DNA from: an uncultured Bacteroidaceae bacterium
Lineage (GTDB): Bacteria; Bacteroidota; Bacteroidia; Bacteroidales; Bacteroidaceae
Length of the DNA: 45,367 nt
Assembly: GCA_905235305.1 (NCBI GenBank)
Contig: CAJOLC010000034.1
Span: 1-45,367, forward strand
Direction: 5' to 3'
This document shows, one piece after another, positions 29,188 through 38,228 of this stretch. The notes under the pieces were generated by a model. The model was not told where the DNA came from and did no database searches. It was given only the letters and a program-made list of their open reading frames with translations. Numbering within the stretch: the stretch's first letter is position 1; every line of letters starts with the position of its first letter. A program made the translations under genes and the position numbers.

Positions 29188-29192
29188 CTTTG
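29185..29192 (+). promoter_or_regulatory. -7 box of ilvE
   Basis: TAACTTTG overlaps the xseB stop codon, 26 bp before the ilvE ATG, so ilvE can be transcribed apart from xseAB. The -33 position has only a partial match (TTGC). Confidence 0.5.
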
Positions 29193-29218
29193 CACAAGTT
29201 ACGCAAAACAAAGAAACG

Positions 29219-30244
29219 ATGAAACAGGAAATTGATTGGAGTAACCTCTCCTTTGGTTACATGAAGACAGACTATAATGTGCGTTGTTACTACCGCAACG
29301 GCGCATGGGGGGAAATAGAGGTCAGCAGCGAAGAAACCATTCCCTTGCATATGGCAGCGACGTGCCTTCACTATGGACAGGAAGCTTTCGAAGGACTGAA
29401 GGCCTATCGTTGTCCCGATGGAAAGGTACGCGTGTTCCGCAGTGACGAGAACGCTGCCAGGCTGCAAAGCACTTGCCGAGGCATACTGATGCCTGAGCTT
29501 TCTACGGAGAAATTCAACGAAATGGTGGACAAGGTTGTACGCCTCAATGAACGTTTCATCCCTCCATACGAGAGTGGAGCAACGCTATATATCCGTCCCT
29601 TGCTAATAGGTACGAGTGCTCAGGTTGGCGTTCATCCTGCCAATGAATACCTCTTCCTCATCTTCGTCACACCCGTCGGCCCGTACTTCAAAGGCGGATT
29701 TGCCACGAATCCTTATGTCATTATCCGTGAGTACGACCGCTCTGCCCCTCTTGGCACTGGCATCTATAAGGTGGGCGGCAACTATGCTGCCAGCCTCAGA
29801 GCCAACAAGATGGCGCACGACCTTGGATACAGCTGCGAGTTCTACCTTGATGCGAAGGAGAAGAAGTACATGGATGAATGTGGAGCTGCCAACTTCTTCG
29901 GTATTAAGGACAACACCTATGTTACGCCGAAGAGCACCAGTATCTTGCCAAGCATCACAAACAAGAGTCTGATGCAGCTTGCCATGGACATGGGCATGAA
30001 GGTGGAACGTCGGCAAATCCCAGAGGATGAACTTGCCACATTCGAAGAAGCCGGAGCCTGCGGCACAGCGGCAGTCATCAGTCCAATTGAGCGCATTGAT
30101 GACCTCGATACCAAGCAAAGCTTCATCATCTCCAAGAACGGCGAGCCTGGTCCAATATGTCGAAAGCTCTATGAAAAGCTTCGCGGCATCCAATACGGCA
30201 CCGAACCCGACGAGCATGGCTGGACAAGAGTAGTCATCGAATAA
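29219..30244 (+). CDS. ilvE: Branched-chain amino acid aminotransferase
   Basis: A 341-residue class IV PLP aminotransferase of the longer eukaryote-like type. The PLP lysine is Lys184 in YKVGGNYAAS, the catalytic and substrate regions include LHYGQEAFEGLKAYR and YIRPLLIG, and the C-terminal ACGTAAVISP binds the cofactor phosphate. It carries out the last step of Leu, Ile and Val synthesis, so it complements the leu operon 7 kb upstream. It has its own -7 box and is followed by a bidirectional hairpin. Confidence 0.95.
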   Translation: MKQEIDWSNLSFGYMKTDYNVRCYYRNGAWGEIEVSSEETIPLHMAATCLHYGQEAFEGLKAYRCPDGKVRVFRSDENAARLQSTCRGILMPELSTEKFNEMVDKVVRLNERFIPPYESGATLYIRPLLIGTSAQVGVHPANEYLFLIFVTPVGPYFKGGFATNPYVIIREYDRSAPLGTGIYKVGGNYAASLRANKMAHDLGYSCEFYLDAKEKKYMDECGAANFFGIKDNTYVTPKSTSILPSITNKSLMQLAMDMGMKVERRQIPEDELATFEEAGACGTAAVISPIERIDDLDTKQSFIISKNGEPGPICRKLYEKLRGIQYGTEPDEHGWTRVVIE

Positions 30245-30271
30245 GTAAGAACTTGTTAATTAAGTAGAAAA

Positions 30272-30317
30272 AGAGAAGAGTGCTGCCTGAGATTTGTTCT
30301 CGAGCAGCATCTTCTTT
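30272..30317. terminator. Bidirectional terminator between ilvE and ribH
   Basis: An inverted repeat built on TGCTGC (30281-30286) and GCAGCA (30304-30309) has an inner GAG/CTC. It extends outward through AAGAGAAGA and TCTTCTTT with one bulged G. The A-rich left flank serves the minus-strand ribH transcript and the T-rich right flank the ilvE transcript. Confidence 0.65.
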
Positions 30318-30343
30318 ATGATTATGGGTTCAGGCGGCAGTTT

Positions 30344-30763
30344 CTACTCCCATCCCTTCACCATCTTGATGGCTGTGACTGCGCACTCGTCGCCTTTGTT
30401 TCCAAGCATACCGCCACTTCGTTGCTCGGCCTGTTCCAGTGTGTTACAAGTGAGCAAGCCATAGATGACTGGTACTTTGCCTTCGCGGTTCAGGTCGGCA
30501 AGGCCTTGTGTTACGCCTTGACAGATGTAGTCGAAGTGAGGAGTGTCGCCTTTTATGACGCAACCGATGGCAATGACTGCATCGACGAGACCTGAGCTGG
30601 CAAATCGTGCTGAGCCATATATCAGCTCAAAACTGCCGGGAACAGTCTTGACGGAGATATTCTCCTCCTTTACTCCATGCTTGACGAGAGTGGTGAAAGC
30701 TCCTTCGAGCAAAGCACTTGTTATCTTTTCGTTCCATTCGCTGACAACGATACCTACTCTCAT
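30344..30763 (-). CDS. ribH: 6,7-dimethyl-8-ribityllumazine synthase, N-terminus frameshifted
   Basis: The 139-residue open frame carries the lumazine synthase fold that condenses 5-amino-6-ribitylaminouracil with dihydroxybutanone phosphate in riboflavin synthesis: [32 protein letters not shown] with the catalytic His, and [14 protein letters not shown]. It starts [11 protein letters not shown], about 20 residues later than usual. The missing leader peptide is present just upstream in another frame (30764-30822). Internal initiation at this ATG would still give a near-complete fold. It lies downstream of the TPR gene on the same strand. Confidence 0.93.
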   Translation of the reverse strand: MRVGIVVSEWNEKITSALLEGAFTTLVKHGVKEENISVKTVPGSFELIYGSARFASSGLVDAVIAIGCVIKGDTPHFDYICQGVTQGLADLNREGKVPVIYGLLTCNTLEQAEQRSGGMLGNKGDECAVTAIKMVKGWE

Positions 30764-30822
30764 GTTGCATCGGGCACAGAATTGATGTCGTAGTCGCTGA
30801 GATTATGTAGGGAAGAAGCCAT
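30764..30822 (-). other. Out-of-frame N-terminal segment of ribH
   Basis: From an ATG at 30822 the minus strand encodes [19 protein letters not shown] followed by ACA TGA. This is the typical Bacteroidetes RibH N-terminus (xxYHNLSxYDxNSVPxA). It runs into a stop exactly where the main frame's ATG begins. A loss of 1 or 4 bases near 30764 would restore one continuous protein; four fits the family better, as two residues normally stand between this Ala and the Met. Confidence 0.8.
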
Positions 30823-30878
30823 CTGTGGAGCTCAAATTTCAGATTTCATAATACAGGTTCTGATTATGAAGTCAGGGA

Positions 30879-31553
30879 TTATTGCTGGGCAGCTTCGATG
30901 TACTTATCGATTTCGTAGTAGAGACTACTCTGCTGGTACTTGTTCTTGATTTGATTGAAGCAATCTATGGCCTTGTCCTTCTGACCGAGAGCAATGAACA
31001 GCTGTCCGGCTTGCAGAAGACATGTGGGGCTGACAGTGTTGTTGTCGGCTTCCTTGGCTGCTTTAAGGAGCAATTCTGCTGCCTTTTCGTTCTCGCCGAG
31101 CTCAGCGTAGCAGTTGCCTTTCAGTGCAGTAGCGGCTGGACTGATCATGGCATCTCCGCAGCCATCATACTTGTTCAGCATGTCGATTGCCTCTTGATAT
31201 TTCTCGGTGGCTGCATAGCACTTGGCTGCATAGAGGCAAGCAATGTTGCCGGCTTTCGTGTTACCATATTGGTTGATGACAGCGAGGAAGCCCAAGTTTG
31301 TGCCGTCGCCGTTCAGCGCTTTGTCATAGTTGCCGTCCAGGAAAGCCTGTTCTGCGGGGAAGATGCTCTCGTTGGCGTGATTGTTGCGAGGTGTGATGTA
31401 GAACTGATGAATGAGTAAAACGATGATGATGATGGCAAGAACGCCGCCAATGCCCCAAAGGATTGCTTTCTTGTTTTTCTCATAGAATGAGATAGAGGTG
31501 GAGAGTTTCTCGTCGAACTCATTTGCCTGTTTCGTTACTTTTTTCTTAGACAT
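30879..31553 (-). CDS. TPR-containing membrane-anchored protein
   Basis: A 224-residue protein with a lysine-rich cytosolic start (MSKKKVTKQANEFDEKL), one membrane helix (about 30-50) and a periplasmic-type run of tetratricopeptide repeats (about 70-220: FLAVINQYGNTKAGNIACLYAAKCY, YQEAIDML, NEKAAELLLKAAKEA, KDKAIDCFNQIKNKY). The start at 31553 is favoured because the -7 box is at 31587-31594. Such proteins resemble YfgM, which helps envelope protein folding, but that link is only by architecture. ribH lies about 56 bp downstream; recF is divergent. Confidence 0.85.
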   Translation of the reverse strand: MSKKKVTKQANEFDEKLSTSISFYEKNKKAILWGIGGVLAIIIIVLLIHQFYITPRNNHANESIFPAEQAFLDGNYDKALNGDGTNLGFLAVINQYGNTKAGNIACLYAAKCYAATEKYQEAIDMLNKYDGCGDAMISPAATALKGNCYAELGENEKAAELLLKAAKEADNNTVSPTCLLQAGQLFIALGQKDKAIDCFNQIKNKYQQSSLYYEIDKYIEAAQQ

Positions 31554-31586
31554 TTTGTTTTTTGTTATTAATTTCAAATTTGCCTG

Positions 31587-31594
31587 CAAAGATA
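31587..31594 (-). promoter_or_regulatory. -7 box of the TPR-ribH unit
   Basis: The minus strand reads TATCTTTG, 33 bp before the TPR protein start at 31553. No convincing -33 TTTG. Confidence 0.5.
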
Positions 31595-31720
31595 CAAAAA
31601 AATGAAGAATGAGAGATGAAGGATGAGGAATTATTTTTGCTGAAAGCTGAAAATAGGTGATTTTCGGGCTCAAAAGCAGTAATTGTGTATCGCGAGTTGT
31701 GATTTGTGAATTAATTTCTG

Positions 31721-31728
31721 TACCTTTG
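31721..31728 (+). promoter_or_regulatory. -7 box of recF
   Basis: TACCTTTG, 9 bp ahead of the recF ATG at 31738. The message would start at or a few bases before the start codon, so recF may be leaderless or nearly so. A GTTG at 31696-31699 is a weak -33 candidate. Confidence 0.5.
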
Positions 31729-31737
31729 TGGTCGAAT

Positions 31738-32835
31738 ATGAGACTTACCGACCTTACAATATTTAATTATAAGAACATCGCGGAAGCAGAGTTGTGCTTC
31801 TCGTCGAAGTTAAATTGCTTCATTGGCAACAACGGAGAGGGCAAGACGAATGTGCTCGACGCCATCCATTTCCTCAGTTTCTGCCGCAGCTACAACAGCA
31901 GTGTCGACTTGCTGTGTGTCAAGCACGGACAGGAGTTCATGTCTTTGCAAGGGCTTTACGAACACGAGGATGGCTCGAGGGAAGACATCCATATCGGCCT
32001 GAAGACGGGACAAAAGAAGGTGGTTCGCAGGGGAAAGAAGGCATATCGACGTATCTCGGAGCACATCGGACTGGTTCCGCTCGTGATGGTCTCTCCAGCC
32101 GACCAGATTCTTGTCAATGGAGGAAGCGACGAGCGTCGTCGGTTCATCGACATGGTTATCTGTCAGTACGATGCTGCCTACACGGAGTCTCTGCTCCGCT
32201 ATAACAAGGCCTTGCTGCAAAGGAATGCTATGCTGAAGCAGGAAGACGAGGCAGACCCGGAGGTTTTTCTTGTCTTCGAGGAGCAGATGGCCAGAGAGGG
32301 CGACTACATTTTCAGGAAACGCAGTGAGTTCATATCGGAGCTGATACCTATCTTCCAGCAATTCCATAACCAGATTTCGCAGGGACACGAGAAGGTGGAA
32401 CTGCGCTATGTGTCTCAGTTGCAAAGAGGTCCGTTGCTGGAGCAGCTGACGAAGGACCGCTTTAAAGACAAGGCTGTGGGCTATTCCTTGCATGGAATCC
32501 ACAAGGATGACCTCGAGATGTTGCAAGGCGGATACCTTGTCCGAAGGGAAGGTTCGCAGGGACAGAGCAAGACTTTCTTCATCGCCTTGAAGCTCGCCCA
32601 GTTTGATTTCCTTCGGAGAACCGGCAGCCGGACCACACCTTTACTGCTCTTGGACGATATCTTCGACAAGTTGGATGCGGAGAGGGTTGAGCAGATCGTG
32701 AAGCTCGTCAGCGGTGATCGCTTCGGACAGATATTCATAACGGACACGAATCGTGACCATCTGGATGCAATCCTCTCCTCAATGCAGGGCGACAATAAGA
32801 TATTCTTCGTAAAGAATGGAGTGATAAGCTCATGA
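31738..32835 (+). CDS. recF: DNA replication and repair protein RecF
   Basis: A 365-residue SMC-like ATPase that loads RecA at gaps together with RecO and RecR. Walker A is GNNGEGKT (about 29-36), the signature motif lies in EGSQGQSKTFFIALKLAQ, and Walker B is LLLLDDIFDKLD. The start at 31738 (MRLTDLTIFNYKN) matches the family; an ATG at 31657 precedes the promoter. Its stop shares ATGA with the next gene, so the two are coupled. Confidence 0.95.
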   Translation: MRLTDLTIFNYKNIAEAELCFSSKLNCFIGNNGEGKTNVLDAIHFLSFCRSYNSSVDLLCVKHGQEFMSLQGLYEHEDGSREDIHIGLKTGQKKVVRRGKKAYRRISEHIGLVPLVMVSPADQILVNGGSDERRRFIDMVICQYDAAYTESLLRYNKALLQRNAMLKQEDEADPEVFLVFEEQMAREGDYIFRKRSEFISELIPIFQQFHNQISQGHEKVELRYVSQLQRGPLLEQLTKDRFKDKAVGYSLHGIHKDDLEMLQGGYLVRREGSQGQSKTFFIALKLAQFDFLRRTGSRTTPLLLLDDIFDKLDAERVEQIVKLVSGDRFGQIFITDTNRDHLDAILSSMQGDNKIFFVKNGVISS

Positions 32836-33122
32836 TACACAACAAGTCGCAACAGTTACGTGATGCTTTGCTTGCATTCCTGAGGCAAGCAGGACTCGAG
32901 ACGCCTCTGCTGGAATATCGCATCACAGAAGCTTGGCCGGAGGTGATGGGAACGACTATTTCCCGCTACACCAAGCAGGTGTTCGTGCGCGATGGAAAGC
33001 TGCATGTAAAGCTCTCGAGCGCTCCACTTCGTCAGAACCTGATGATGGAGCACAAGCGTATTGCCCAGAAACTCAATGAGCACGTGGGTTCTTACGTCAT
33101 CAGCGACGTCTCTTTCTTCTGA
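32832..33122 (+). CDS. DUF721 (DciA-like) protein
   Basis: A 96-residue basic protein of the DUF721 family, which includes the DciA helicase loader factor: ITEAWPEVMGTTISRYTKQVFVRDGKLHVKLSSAPLRQNL is the family core (about 30-70). It overlaps recF by 4 bp (ATGA), consistent with a role tied to replication or repair. Only the KH-like core is present, and whether it interacts with DnaB is not known. Confidence 0.85.
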   Translation: MIHNKSQQLRDALLAFLRQAGLETPLLEYRITEAWPEVMGTTISRYTKQVFVRDGKLHVKLSSAPLRQNLMMEHKRIAQKLNEHVGSYVISDVSFF

Positions 33123-33130
33123 TTCCGACT

Positions 33131-33154
33131 CGAGGCGTGGCCTCGTTTCTCTTT
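33131..33154 (+). terminator. Intrinsic terminator of recF-DUF721
   Basis: CGAGGC-GTG-GCCTCG (33131-33145) followed by a T-rich run TTTCTCTTTT, 8 bp after the DUF721 stop. Compact stem of 6 GC-rich pairs. Confidence 0.55.
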
Positions 33155-33242
33155 TCCCCAGGCGAAGGATTCCGCTTTTCTTTATAAAAGTTCCCGAGAC
33201 AAATTGTAAGCCGAAACGCGTGTTTTGCTATCAGAATGCCAG

Positions 33243-33271
33243 TTTTTGCACACTGCCTAAAGTGTGAAAAA
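33243..33271. other. Symmetric hairpin before repeat array 5
   Basis: TTTTT-g-CACACT, a GCCTAA loop, then AGTGTG-AAAAA: an almost perfect inverted repeat with T and A tracts at its outer ends. It could terminate transcription from the minus side or mark the edge of the adjoining array. Confidence 0.4.
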
Positions 33272-33276
33272 AGGGC

Positions 33277-33386
33277 ACGTTTCACGTCCTTTCGGCCAAC
33301 TTCTCGTGAGGCGTTCGCAAAGATCACGTGTCAACTTTCCAAAGATCTCGTGTCCCGTCCGGAATCTTCTCTTGTGGATTCAGTGG
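33277..33386. repeat. 22-bp array 5, five degenerate units
   Basis: Units of 22 bp start at 33277, 33299, 33321, 33343 and 33365. In register, each holds a variant of [AT]CNTC[AT]CGTG, for example AGATCACGTGTC and AGATCTCGTGTC; unit 3 has the perfect palindrome CACGTG. The other roughly 10 bases differ widely, but most units end in a CCAA/GCAA/GGAA spacer. The fixed period despite strong divergence suggests that spacing, not sequence, is under selection, or that the array is old. Confidence 0.7.
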
Positions 33387-33732
33387 ACATCATGCGTTGA
33401 AAAGTGTGCAATCTCAGCAGAAAACGGCTGATTTTGCCATGTTTGGATAGCAATCTGTAGAGTGAAGTTTGAAGACGGGATACAGGGCGTCGAAGCTAAC
33501 TTCTTGTGGAACAGTATATTCTGAAATATCGTTCGATTTAAGGCCATATTTTTCCTCAGAGGTCAAAAAACATGGAGTGGGGCATTTCGAGCGATTCTGG
33601 CGCGTCTGTCCAAAATTGGTGTGTAAGCAAAAGTGGCGTAATTCTGACAATCTGTCAATCTCATATCGTGCGAGTTATGCCGTTTGGGGAATAATTCTCA
33701 GCCTTCAACTTTCAATTCTTGATTAATTGTTG
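33387..33732. other. Gene-free stretch before the his operon
   Basis: Nothing supported. Two short overlapping open frames on opposite strands (33469-33726 plus and 33414-33650 minus) lack domains and are probably chance. Confidence 0.5.
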
Positions 33733-33740
33733 TATCTTTG
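33733..33740 (+). promoter_or_regulatory. -7 box of the his operon
   Basis: TATCTTTG (TAnnTTTG), 47 bp before the hisG start. The leader is about 40 nt and contains no run of His codons, so classical attenuation is unlikely. Confidence 0.55.
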
Positions 33741-33787
33741 CACCCGCAAAAAGATAATCGTTAACAGCAAATACGCAAATAAACAAG

Positions 33788-34639
33788 ATGTTAAGAATCG
33801 CAGTACAATCGAAGGGACGTCTCTTCGAAGATACAATGGCACTGCTTGCAGAAGCAGGTATCAAGGTGAGCAGCAGCAAGAGAACTCTCCTGGTTCAAAG
33901 TAGCAACTTCCCAATCGAGGTGTTATATCTCCGCGACGACGACATCCCGCAAAGCGTGGCAAGCGGAGTCGCCGACCTCGGAATCGTAGGTCAAAACGAG
34001 TTCGACGAAAGGGCAGAGGATGCGAGGATAGTGCGGCCACTTGGCTTCAGCAAGTGTCGCCTCTCGCTGGCCGTGCCGAAAGGTTGCGGCTATTATGGCT
34101 TGAAATGGTTCGAAGGAAAGAAGATTGCCACCTCATATCCCAACATCCTGCGCCGTTTCCTCGAGGAGAATCGTCTCGTTGCAGACGTGCACGTCATCAC
34201 CGGCAGCGTAGAAATCAGCCCGGGCATCGGCTTGGCAGATGCCATCTTCGACATCGTCAGCAGCGGCTCGACGCTGGTCAGCAACAACCTTGTCGAGGTG
34301 GAGACAGTGATGAAAAGCGAGGCCATCCTGATTGCCAACAAAGACCTCAATGAAGAGAAGCAGTCTGTGCTGGACGAACTGCTGTTCCGCATAGAAGCCG
34401 TCAAAGCAGCCGAGGACAAGAAATACGTCCTGATGAACGTCCCGACAGACAAGTTGAAGGAGATAGTCGACGTGTTGCCAGGCGTGAAGAGTCCCACGGT
34501 GATGCCCCTTGCAACTGAAGGATGGAGCAGTGTTCACACGGTCATCGAGGAAAAACGTTTCTGGGAAATCATCCGTGAGCTGAAAGGACTCGGCGCAGAA
34601 GGCATCTTGGTCGTACCCATCGAAAAGATGATACCGTAA
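33788..34639 (+). CDS. hisG: ATP phosphoribosyltransferase, long form
   Basis: A 283-residue enzyme joining ATP and PRPP, the first step in histidine synthesis. It is the long hexameric type: a bilobal catalytic domain (1-210) with VQSKGRLFEDTM, the PRPP loop VSSGSTLVSNNLVE, and a C-terminal ACT-like regulatory domain (about 215-283) that binds histidine for feedback control. No HisZ is therefore needed. It leads the hisGDCB order; hisD starts 74 bp on, after a small CCTCTC/GAGAGG hairpin. Confidence 0.95.
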   Translation: MLRIAVQSKGRLFEDTMALLAEAGIKVSSSKRTLLVQSSNFPIEVLYLRDDDIPQSVASGVADLGIVGQNEFDERAEDARIVRPLGFSKCRLSLAVPKGCGYYGLKWFEGKKIATSYPNILRRFLEENRLVADVHVITGSVEISPGIGLADAIFDIVSSGSTLVSNNLVEVETVMKSEAILIANKDLNEEKQSVLDELLFRIEAVKAAEDKKYVLMNVPTDKLKEIVDVLPGVKSPTVMPLATEGWSSVHTVIEEKRFWEIIRELKGLGAEGILVVPIEKMIP

Positions 34640-34713
34640 GTCTTCACTTCAGAACTTCCCTCTCGCCTCACAAGAGAGGAGAATATTATTCAACTTTCAA
34701 CGCCCATTATTTA

Positions 34714-35994
34714 ATGAAAACATACGTCTATCCAGCCAAGGAGGAACTCGACGCCTTGCTGAAACGGCCGGTTCGAGACGCCTCGGAACTGAATGCCACA
34801 GTCGCTGCGGTACTGCAGGACATAAAGCAACGCGGCGATGATGCCGTCAGGGAATACGAGGAACGTTTCGACAAAGTCCGTCTCGAGACACTTGCCGTCA
34901 CCGAAGCCGAAATGGCAGAGGCAGAAAAACTTGTCGGCGAAGAACTCAAGGAAGCCATTCGCATCGCCCATCGGAACATCGAACGCTTCCATGCGGCACA
35001 GAAATTCCAGGGTGAACACATCAAAGTAACCGAGGGAGTGGAGTGCTGGCAAAAGGCCGTGGCAATAGAAAAGGTAGGTCTCTACATACCAGGCGGCACG
35101 GCACCTCTCTTCAGCACAGTGCTGATGCTTGCCACGCCTGCACAGATAGCAGGCTGTAAAGACATCATTCTCTGCACCCCGCCTGCCCGGGATGGAAGCG
35201 TCAACCCTGCCATCCTCATAGCAGCACGCACGGCTGGCGTCAGCAGAATCTACAAGATTGGTGGCGTCCAGGCTATCGGCGCGATGGCTTACGGCACCGA
35301 AAGCGTCCCGAAGGTCTACAAGATTTTTGGTCCCGGCAATCAGTATGTCATGTGTGCCAAGCAGCAAGTGAGCCTGCATGACGTCGCCATCGACATGCCG
35401 GCTGGACCAAGTGAAGTGGAGGTCTTGGCAGACGAGACGAGTGATGTCGCATTTGTTGCTGCCGACCTCCTCAGCCAGGCAGAGCACGGCGTGGACAGCC
35501 AGGTGCTTCTCCTTTGCAAAAGTGTCGAGACAGCAAAGCAGGTGGAAGCCGAGGTGGAACGTCAGCTCTCACTTCTGCCAAGGAAGGACATCGCGGCTCA
35601 AGCCCTGGAACATAGCAAGGCGATAGTCGTCCACAATGATGAAGAGATGATGGAAATCACCAATCGCTATGCGCCCGAACACCTCATCATCGAGACTTCG
35701 AACTATATGGACCTCGCACAAAAGGTTATAAATGCCGGCAGTGTATTCCTCGGCCCACTCACCCCCGAGAGTGCCGGCGACTATGCCAGCGGCACAAATC
35801 ACACGCTGCCTACCAACGGCTATGCCGTGGCATACAGTGGCGTCAACCTCGACAGCTTCTGCCGCAAGATAACTTTTCAGCACATTCAGCCCGAAGGCAT
35901 TCGTTCCATCGGCAGAGCCGTGGAGTTAATGGCCGAGGCAGAAGGGCTGGAAGCACACAAGAATGCAATGACTTTGAGAAAAGAAAGCCTATGA
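34714..35994 (+). CDS. hisD: Histidinol dehydrogenase
   Basis: A 426-residue zinc- and NAD-dependent enzyme oxidising histidinol to histidine in two steps. Signatures include [51 protein letters not shown] with catalytic Glu-His, and the zinc-site AEHL-like YAPEHLIIE. Length is normal. Its TGA stop lies within the ATGA that starts hisC. Confidence 0.96.
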   Translation: MKTYVYPAKEELDALLKRPVRDASELNATVAAVLQDIKQRGDDAVREYEERFDKVRLETLAVTEAEMAEAEKLVGEELKEAIRIAHRNIERFHAAQKFQGEHIKVTEGVECWQKAVAIEKVGLYIPGGTAPLFSTVLMLATPAQIAGCKDIILCTPPARDGSVNPAILIAARTAGVSRIYKIGGVQAIGAMAYGTESVPKVYKIFGPGNQYVMCAKQQVSLHDVAIDMPAGPSEVEVLADETSDVAFVAADLLSQAEHGVDSQVLLLCKSVETAKQVEAEVERQLSLLPRKDIAAQALEHSKAIVVHNDEEMMEITNRYAPEHLIIETSNYMDLAQKVINAGSVFLGPLTPESAGDYASGTNHTLPTNGYAVAYSGVNLDSFCRKITFQHIQPEGIRSIGRAVELMAEAEGLEAHKNAMTLRKESL

Positions 35995-37028
35995 AGACCC
36001 TGGAATCATTAGTTCGTCCTAACATCTGGGCGCTCGAACCTTACAGCTGTGCACGCGACGAATTCAAAGGCATGACTGCTCATGTCTTTCTTGATGCAAA
36101 CGAGAATCCCTTTAATGATCCCATCAACCGATATCCCGACCCGCTGCAAGAGAAACTGAAAGAGCGGCTTGCTCCGCTGAAGGGAGTGCGCCCCTCGCAG
36201 ATGTTCTTGGGTAATGGCAGTGATGAAGCCATCGACCTCGTCTATCGTATATTCTGCAACCCGGGCGAAGACAATGTAGTCGCCATCGCACCAACCTATG
36301 GAATGTATAAGGTTTGTGCCGACATCAATAACGTCGAGTACAGAAGTGTGCCGTTGACCGAAGGGTGGCAACTCGACATTCAAGGTTTGATGAATGCCGT
36401 CGATACACATACAAAGGTGCTGTGGATTTGCTCTCCCAACAACCCAACTGGCAACGATTTCCCTCGCGAAACCATACATGAACTGCTTGTCTCCTTTGAA
36501 GGTATCGTGGTGATTGACGAGGCATATTCAGACTTCTCGACAAATCAGCCCTTTCGCAACCTGCTCGACAACTACCCGAATCTCGTCGTCCTTAACACGT
36601 TCAGCAAAGCTTGGGCGTCGGCAGCCATCCGTCTCGGCATGGCATTTGCAAGCGAAGAAATCATCGGGTTGTTTAACAAGGTGAAATATCCCTATAATGT
36701 CAACCTGCTGACTCAGGAGAAAGCCATGAGCTTGCTTGCAGACCTCGCCACCATCGATGGCTGGCTTGCGCAGATTCGTCGTGAGCGCGAACACGTCTTG
36801 CCGGCTTTGGCCGAACTGCCAATCGTGTTGAAAGTGTTCCCGACCGATGCCAACTTCGTGCTTGTCAAGGTGACCGATGCCAACAAGATCTATCATTATC
36901 TCATAGAACAAGGCATCGTAGTGCGCAACAGGACACGTGTTCAGCTATGCAAAGACTGCTTGCGCATCACGATAGGCACACGTCAGGAAAACAACGAACT
37001 GCTCGGAGCTTTGAGATTCTTCAAGTAG
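35991..37028 (+). CDS. hisC: Histidinol-phosphate aminotransferase
   Basis: A 345-residue fold-type I PLP aminotransferase. The PLP lysine is in [15 protein letters not shown], the PLP-binding Asn/Asp/Tyr lie in CSPNNPTGN and VIDEAYSDF, and the C-terminal arginine in [11 protein letters not shown] binds substrate. It overlaps hisD by 4 bp (ATGA) and precedes hisB by 45 bp. Confidence 0.95.
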   Translation: MKTLESLVRPNIWALEPYSCARDEFKGMTAHVFLDANENPFNDPINRYPDPLQEKLKERLAPLKGVRPSQMFLGNGSDEAIDLVYRIFCNPGEDNVVAIAPTYGMYKVCADINNVEYRSVPLTEGWQLDIQGLMNAVDTHTKVLWICSPNNPTGNDFPRETIHELLVSFEGIVVIDEAYSDFSTNQPFRNLLDNYPNLVVLNTFSKAWASAAIRLGMAFASEEIIGLFNKVKYPYNVNLLTQEKAMSLLADLATIDGWLAQIRREREHVLPALAELPIVLKVFPTDANFVLVKVTDANKIYHYLIEQGIVVRNRTRVQLCKDCLRITIGTRQENNELLGALRFFK

Positions 37029-37073
37029 GTCTCCGCAATCTTCTTCAGTGAAAACAATTGAATACACTGCCAA

Positions 37074-38138
37074 ATGAAACAGATACTTTTCATCGATCGA
37101 GACGGAACAATACTTCGGGAGCCGTCGGACGAGCAGATAGACAGCTTCGAGAAATTCAGCTTCGTGCCCGGAGCCATCAGTGCCTTGCGCTTCCTTCGCC
37201 AGCATACCGACTTCCTTTTTGTCATGGTCAGCAATCAGGACGGACTTGGCACTGACAGTTATCCCGAGGAAACTTTCTGGCCGACACACAACCTAATGCT
37301 CGACATCCTGAAAGGTGAGGGCATCTGCTTCGACGCAATTCATATCGACAGAAGTTTCCCGCAGGACAATTTGCCTACTCGCAAGCCCGGAACAGCCATG
37401 CTGACTGACTACATGACTGGTGACTACGACCTGGCTGGCAGCTTTGTCATCGGCGACAGACAAACGGATGCCAAGCTCGCGGAAAACCTCGGTTGCCGCA
37501 GCTTCATTCTTTCCGATGACATGGACTGGCAAAAGATTGCGGAACTTCTTTTCGCCGGAGAACGGACTTCTGCAGTCAAGCGAACCACAAAGGAAACAGA
37601 TATCGAGGTGCGCATCAACTTGGATGGCAACGGAAAAGCAGACATTCAGACTGGACTGGGCTTTTTCGACCACATGCTCGAGCAGATTGCCAAGCATGGT
37701 ATGACTGACCTCTTTGTCCGTTGCAACGGCGACCTCCAGGTGGATGAACATCATACGATCGAGGATGTGGCACTTGCCATGGGCGAATGTATCCGTAAAG
37801 CTTTGGGCGACAAACGCGGTATAGAACGCTACGGCTATTGTCTCCCGATGGATGACTGCCTGTGCCAAGTGGCACTTGATTTCGGCGGAAGGCCTTGGTT
37901 GGTGTGGGATGCCGAGTTCCGTCGCGAGAAAGTCGGCGAACTGCCTACCGAGATGTTTCTGCACTTCTTCAAGAGTTTGTCCGACAGCGCCGCAATGAAT
38001 CTCAACATCAAAGCAGAGGGTATCAACGAACACCACAAAATAGAGGGCATCTTCAAAGCGTTTGCAAGGAGCTTGCGAATGGCTGTCCGACGAGACATCA
38101 CACATTTCCAGCTCCCATCAAGCAAGGGAGTGTTGTAA
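37074..38138 (+). CDS. hisB: Bifunctional histidinol-phosphatase / imidazoleglycerol-phosphate dehydratase
   Basis: A 354-residue fusion. The N-terminal HAD phosphatase (1-160) has FIDRDGT with Asp8 and Asp10, [10 protein letters not shown] and IGDRQTD. The C-terminal dehydratase (about 175-354) has [15 protein letters not shown] and the two manganese motifs DEHHTIED (224-231) and NEHHKIEG. The zinc cysteines of the E. coli phosphatase (CxH..CxC before RKP) are missing here; the stretch reads [16 protein letters not shown], as I recall for other Bacteroidetes. Fusion explains why one gene covers two histidine steps. Confidence 0.95.
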   Translation: MKQILFIDRDGTILREPSDEQIDSFEKFSFVPGAISALRFLRQHTDFLFVMVSNQDGLGTDSYPEETFWPTHNLMLDILKGEGICFDAIHIDRSFPQDNLPTRKPGTAMLTDYMTGDYDLAGSFVIGDRQTDAKLAENLGCRSFILSDDMDWQKIAELLFAGERTSAVKRTTKETDIEVRINLDGNGKADIQTGLGFFDHMLEQIAKHGMTDLFVRCNGDLQVDEHHTIEDVALAMGECIRKALGDKRGIERYGYCLPMDDCLCQVALDFGGRPWLVWDAEFRREKVGELPTEMFLHFFKSLSDSAAMNLNIKAEGINEHHKIEGIFKAFARSLRMAVRRDITHFQLPSSKGVL

Positions 38139-38228
38139 TCGGGAGAACAGTCGTTTAGGAATTATACCAGCGATGACAGCTGAAATGTCTAAACCACAAA
38201 ATAAAGAACTACCAATCGACCAATTTTG

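Noticed and set aside
30823-30878. FMN riboswitch before ribH
   Set aside because: The space is too short and shows none of the conserved riboswitch stems.
33469-33726. 85-residue open frame upstream of hisG
   Set aside because: No domain; overlapped by another chance frame on the opposite strand. Region reads as non-coding.
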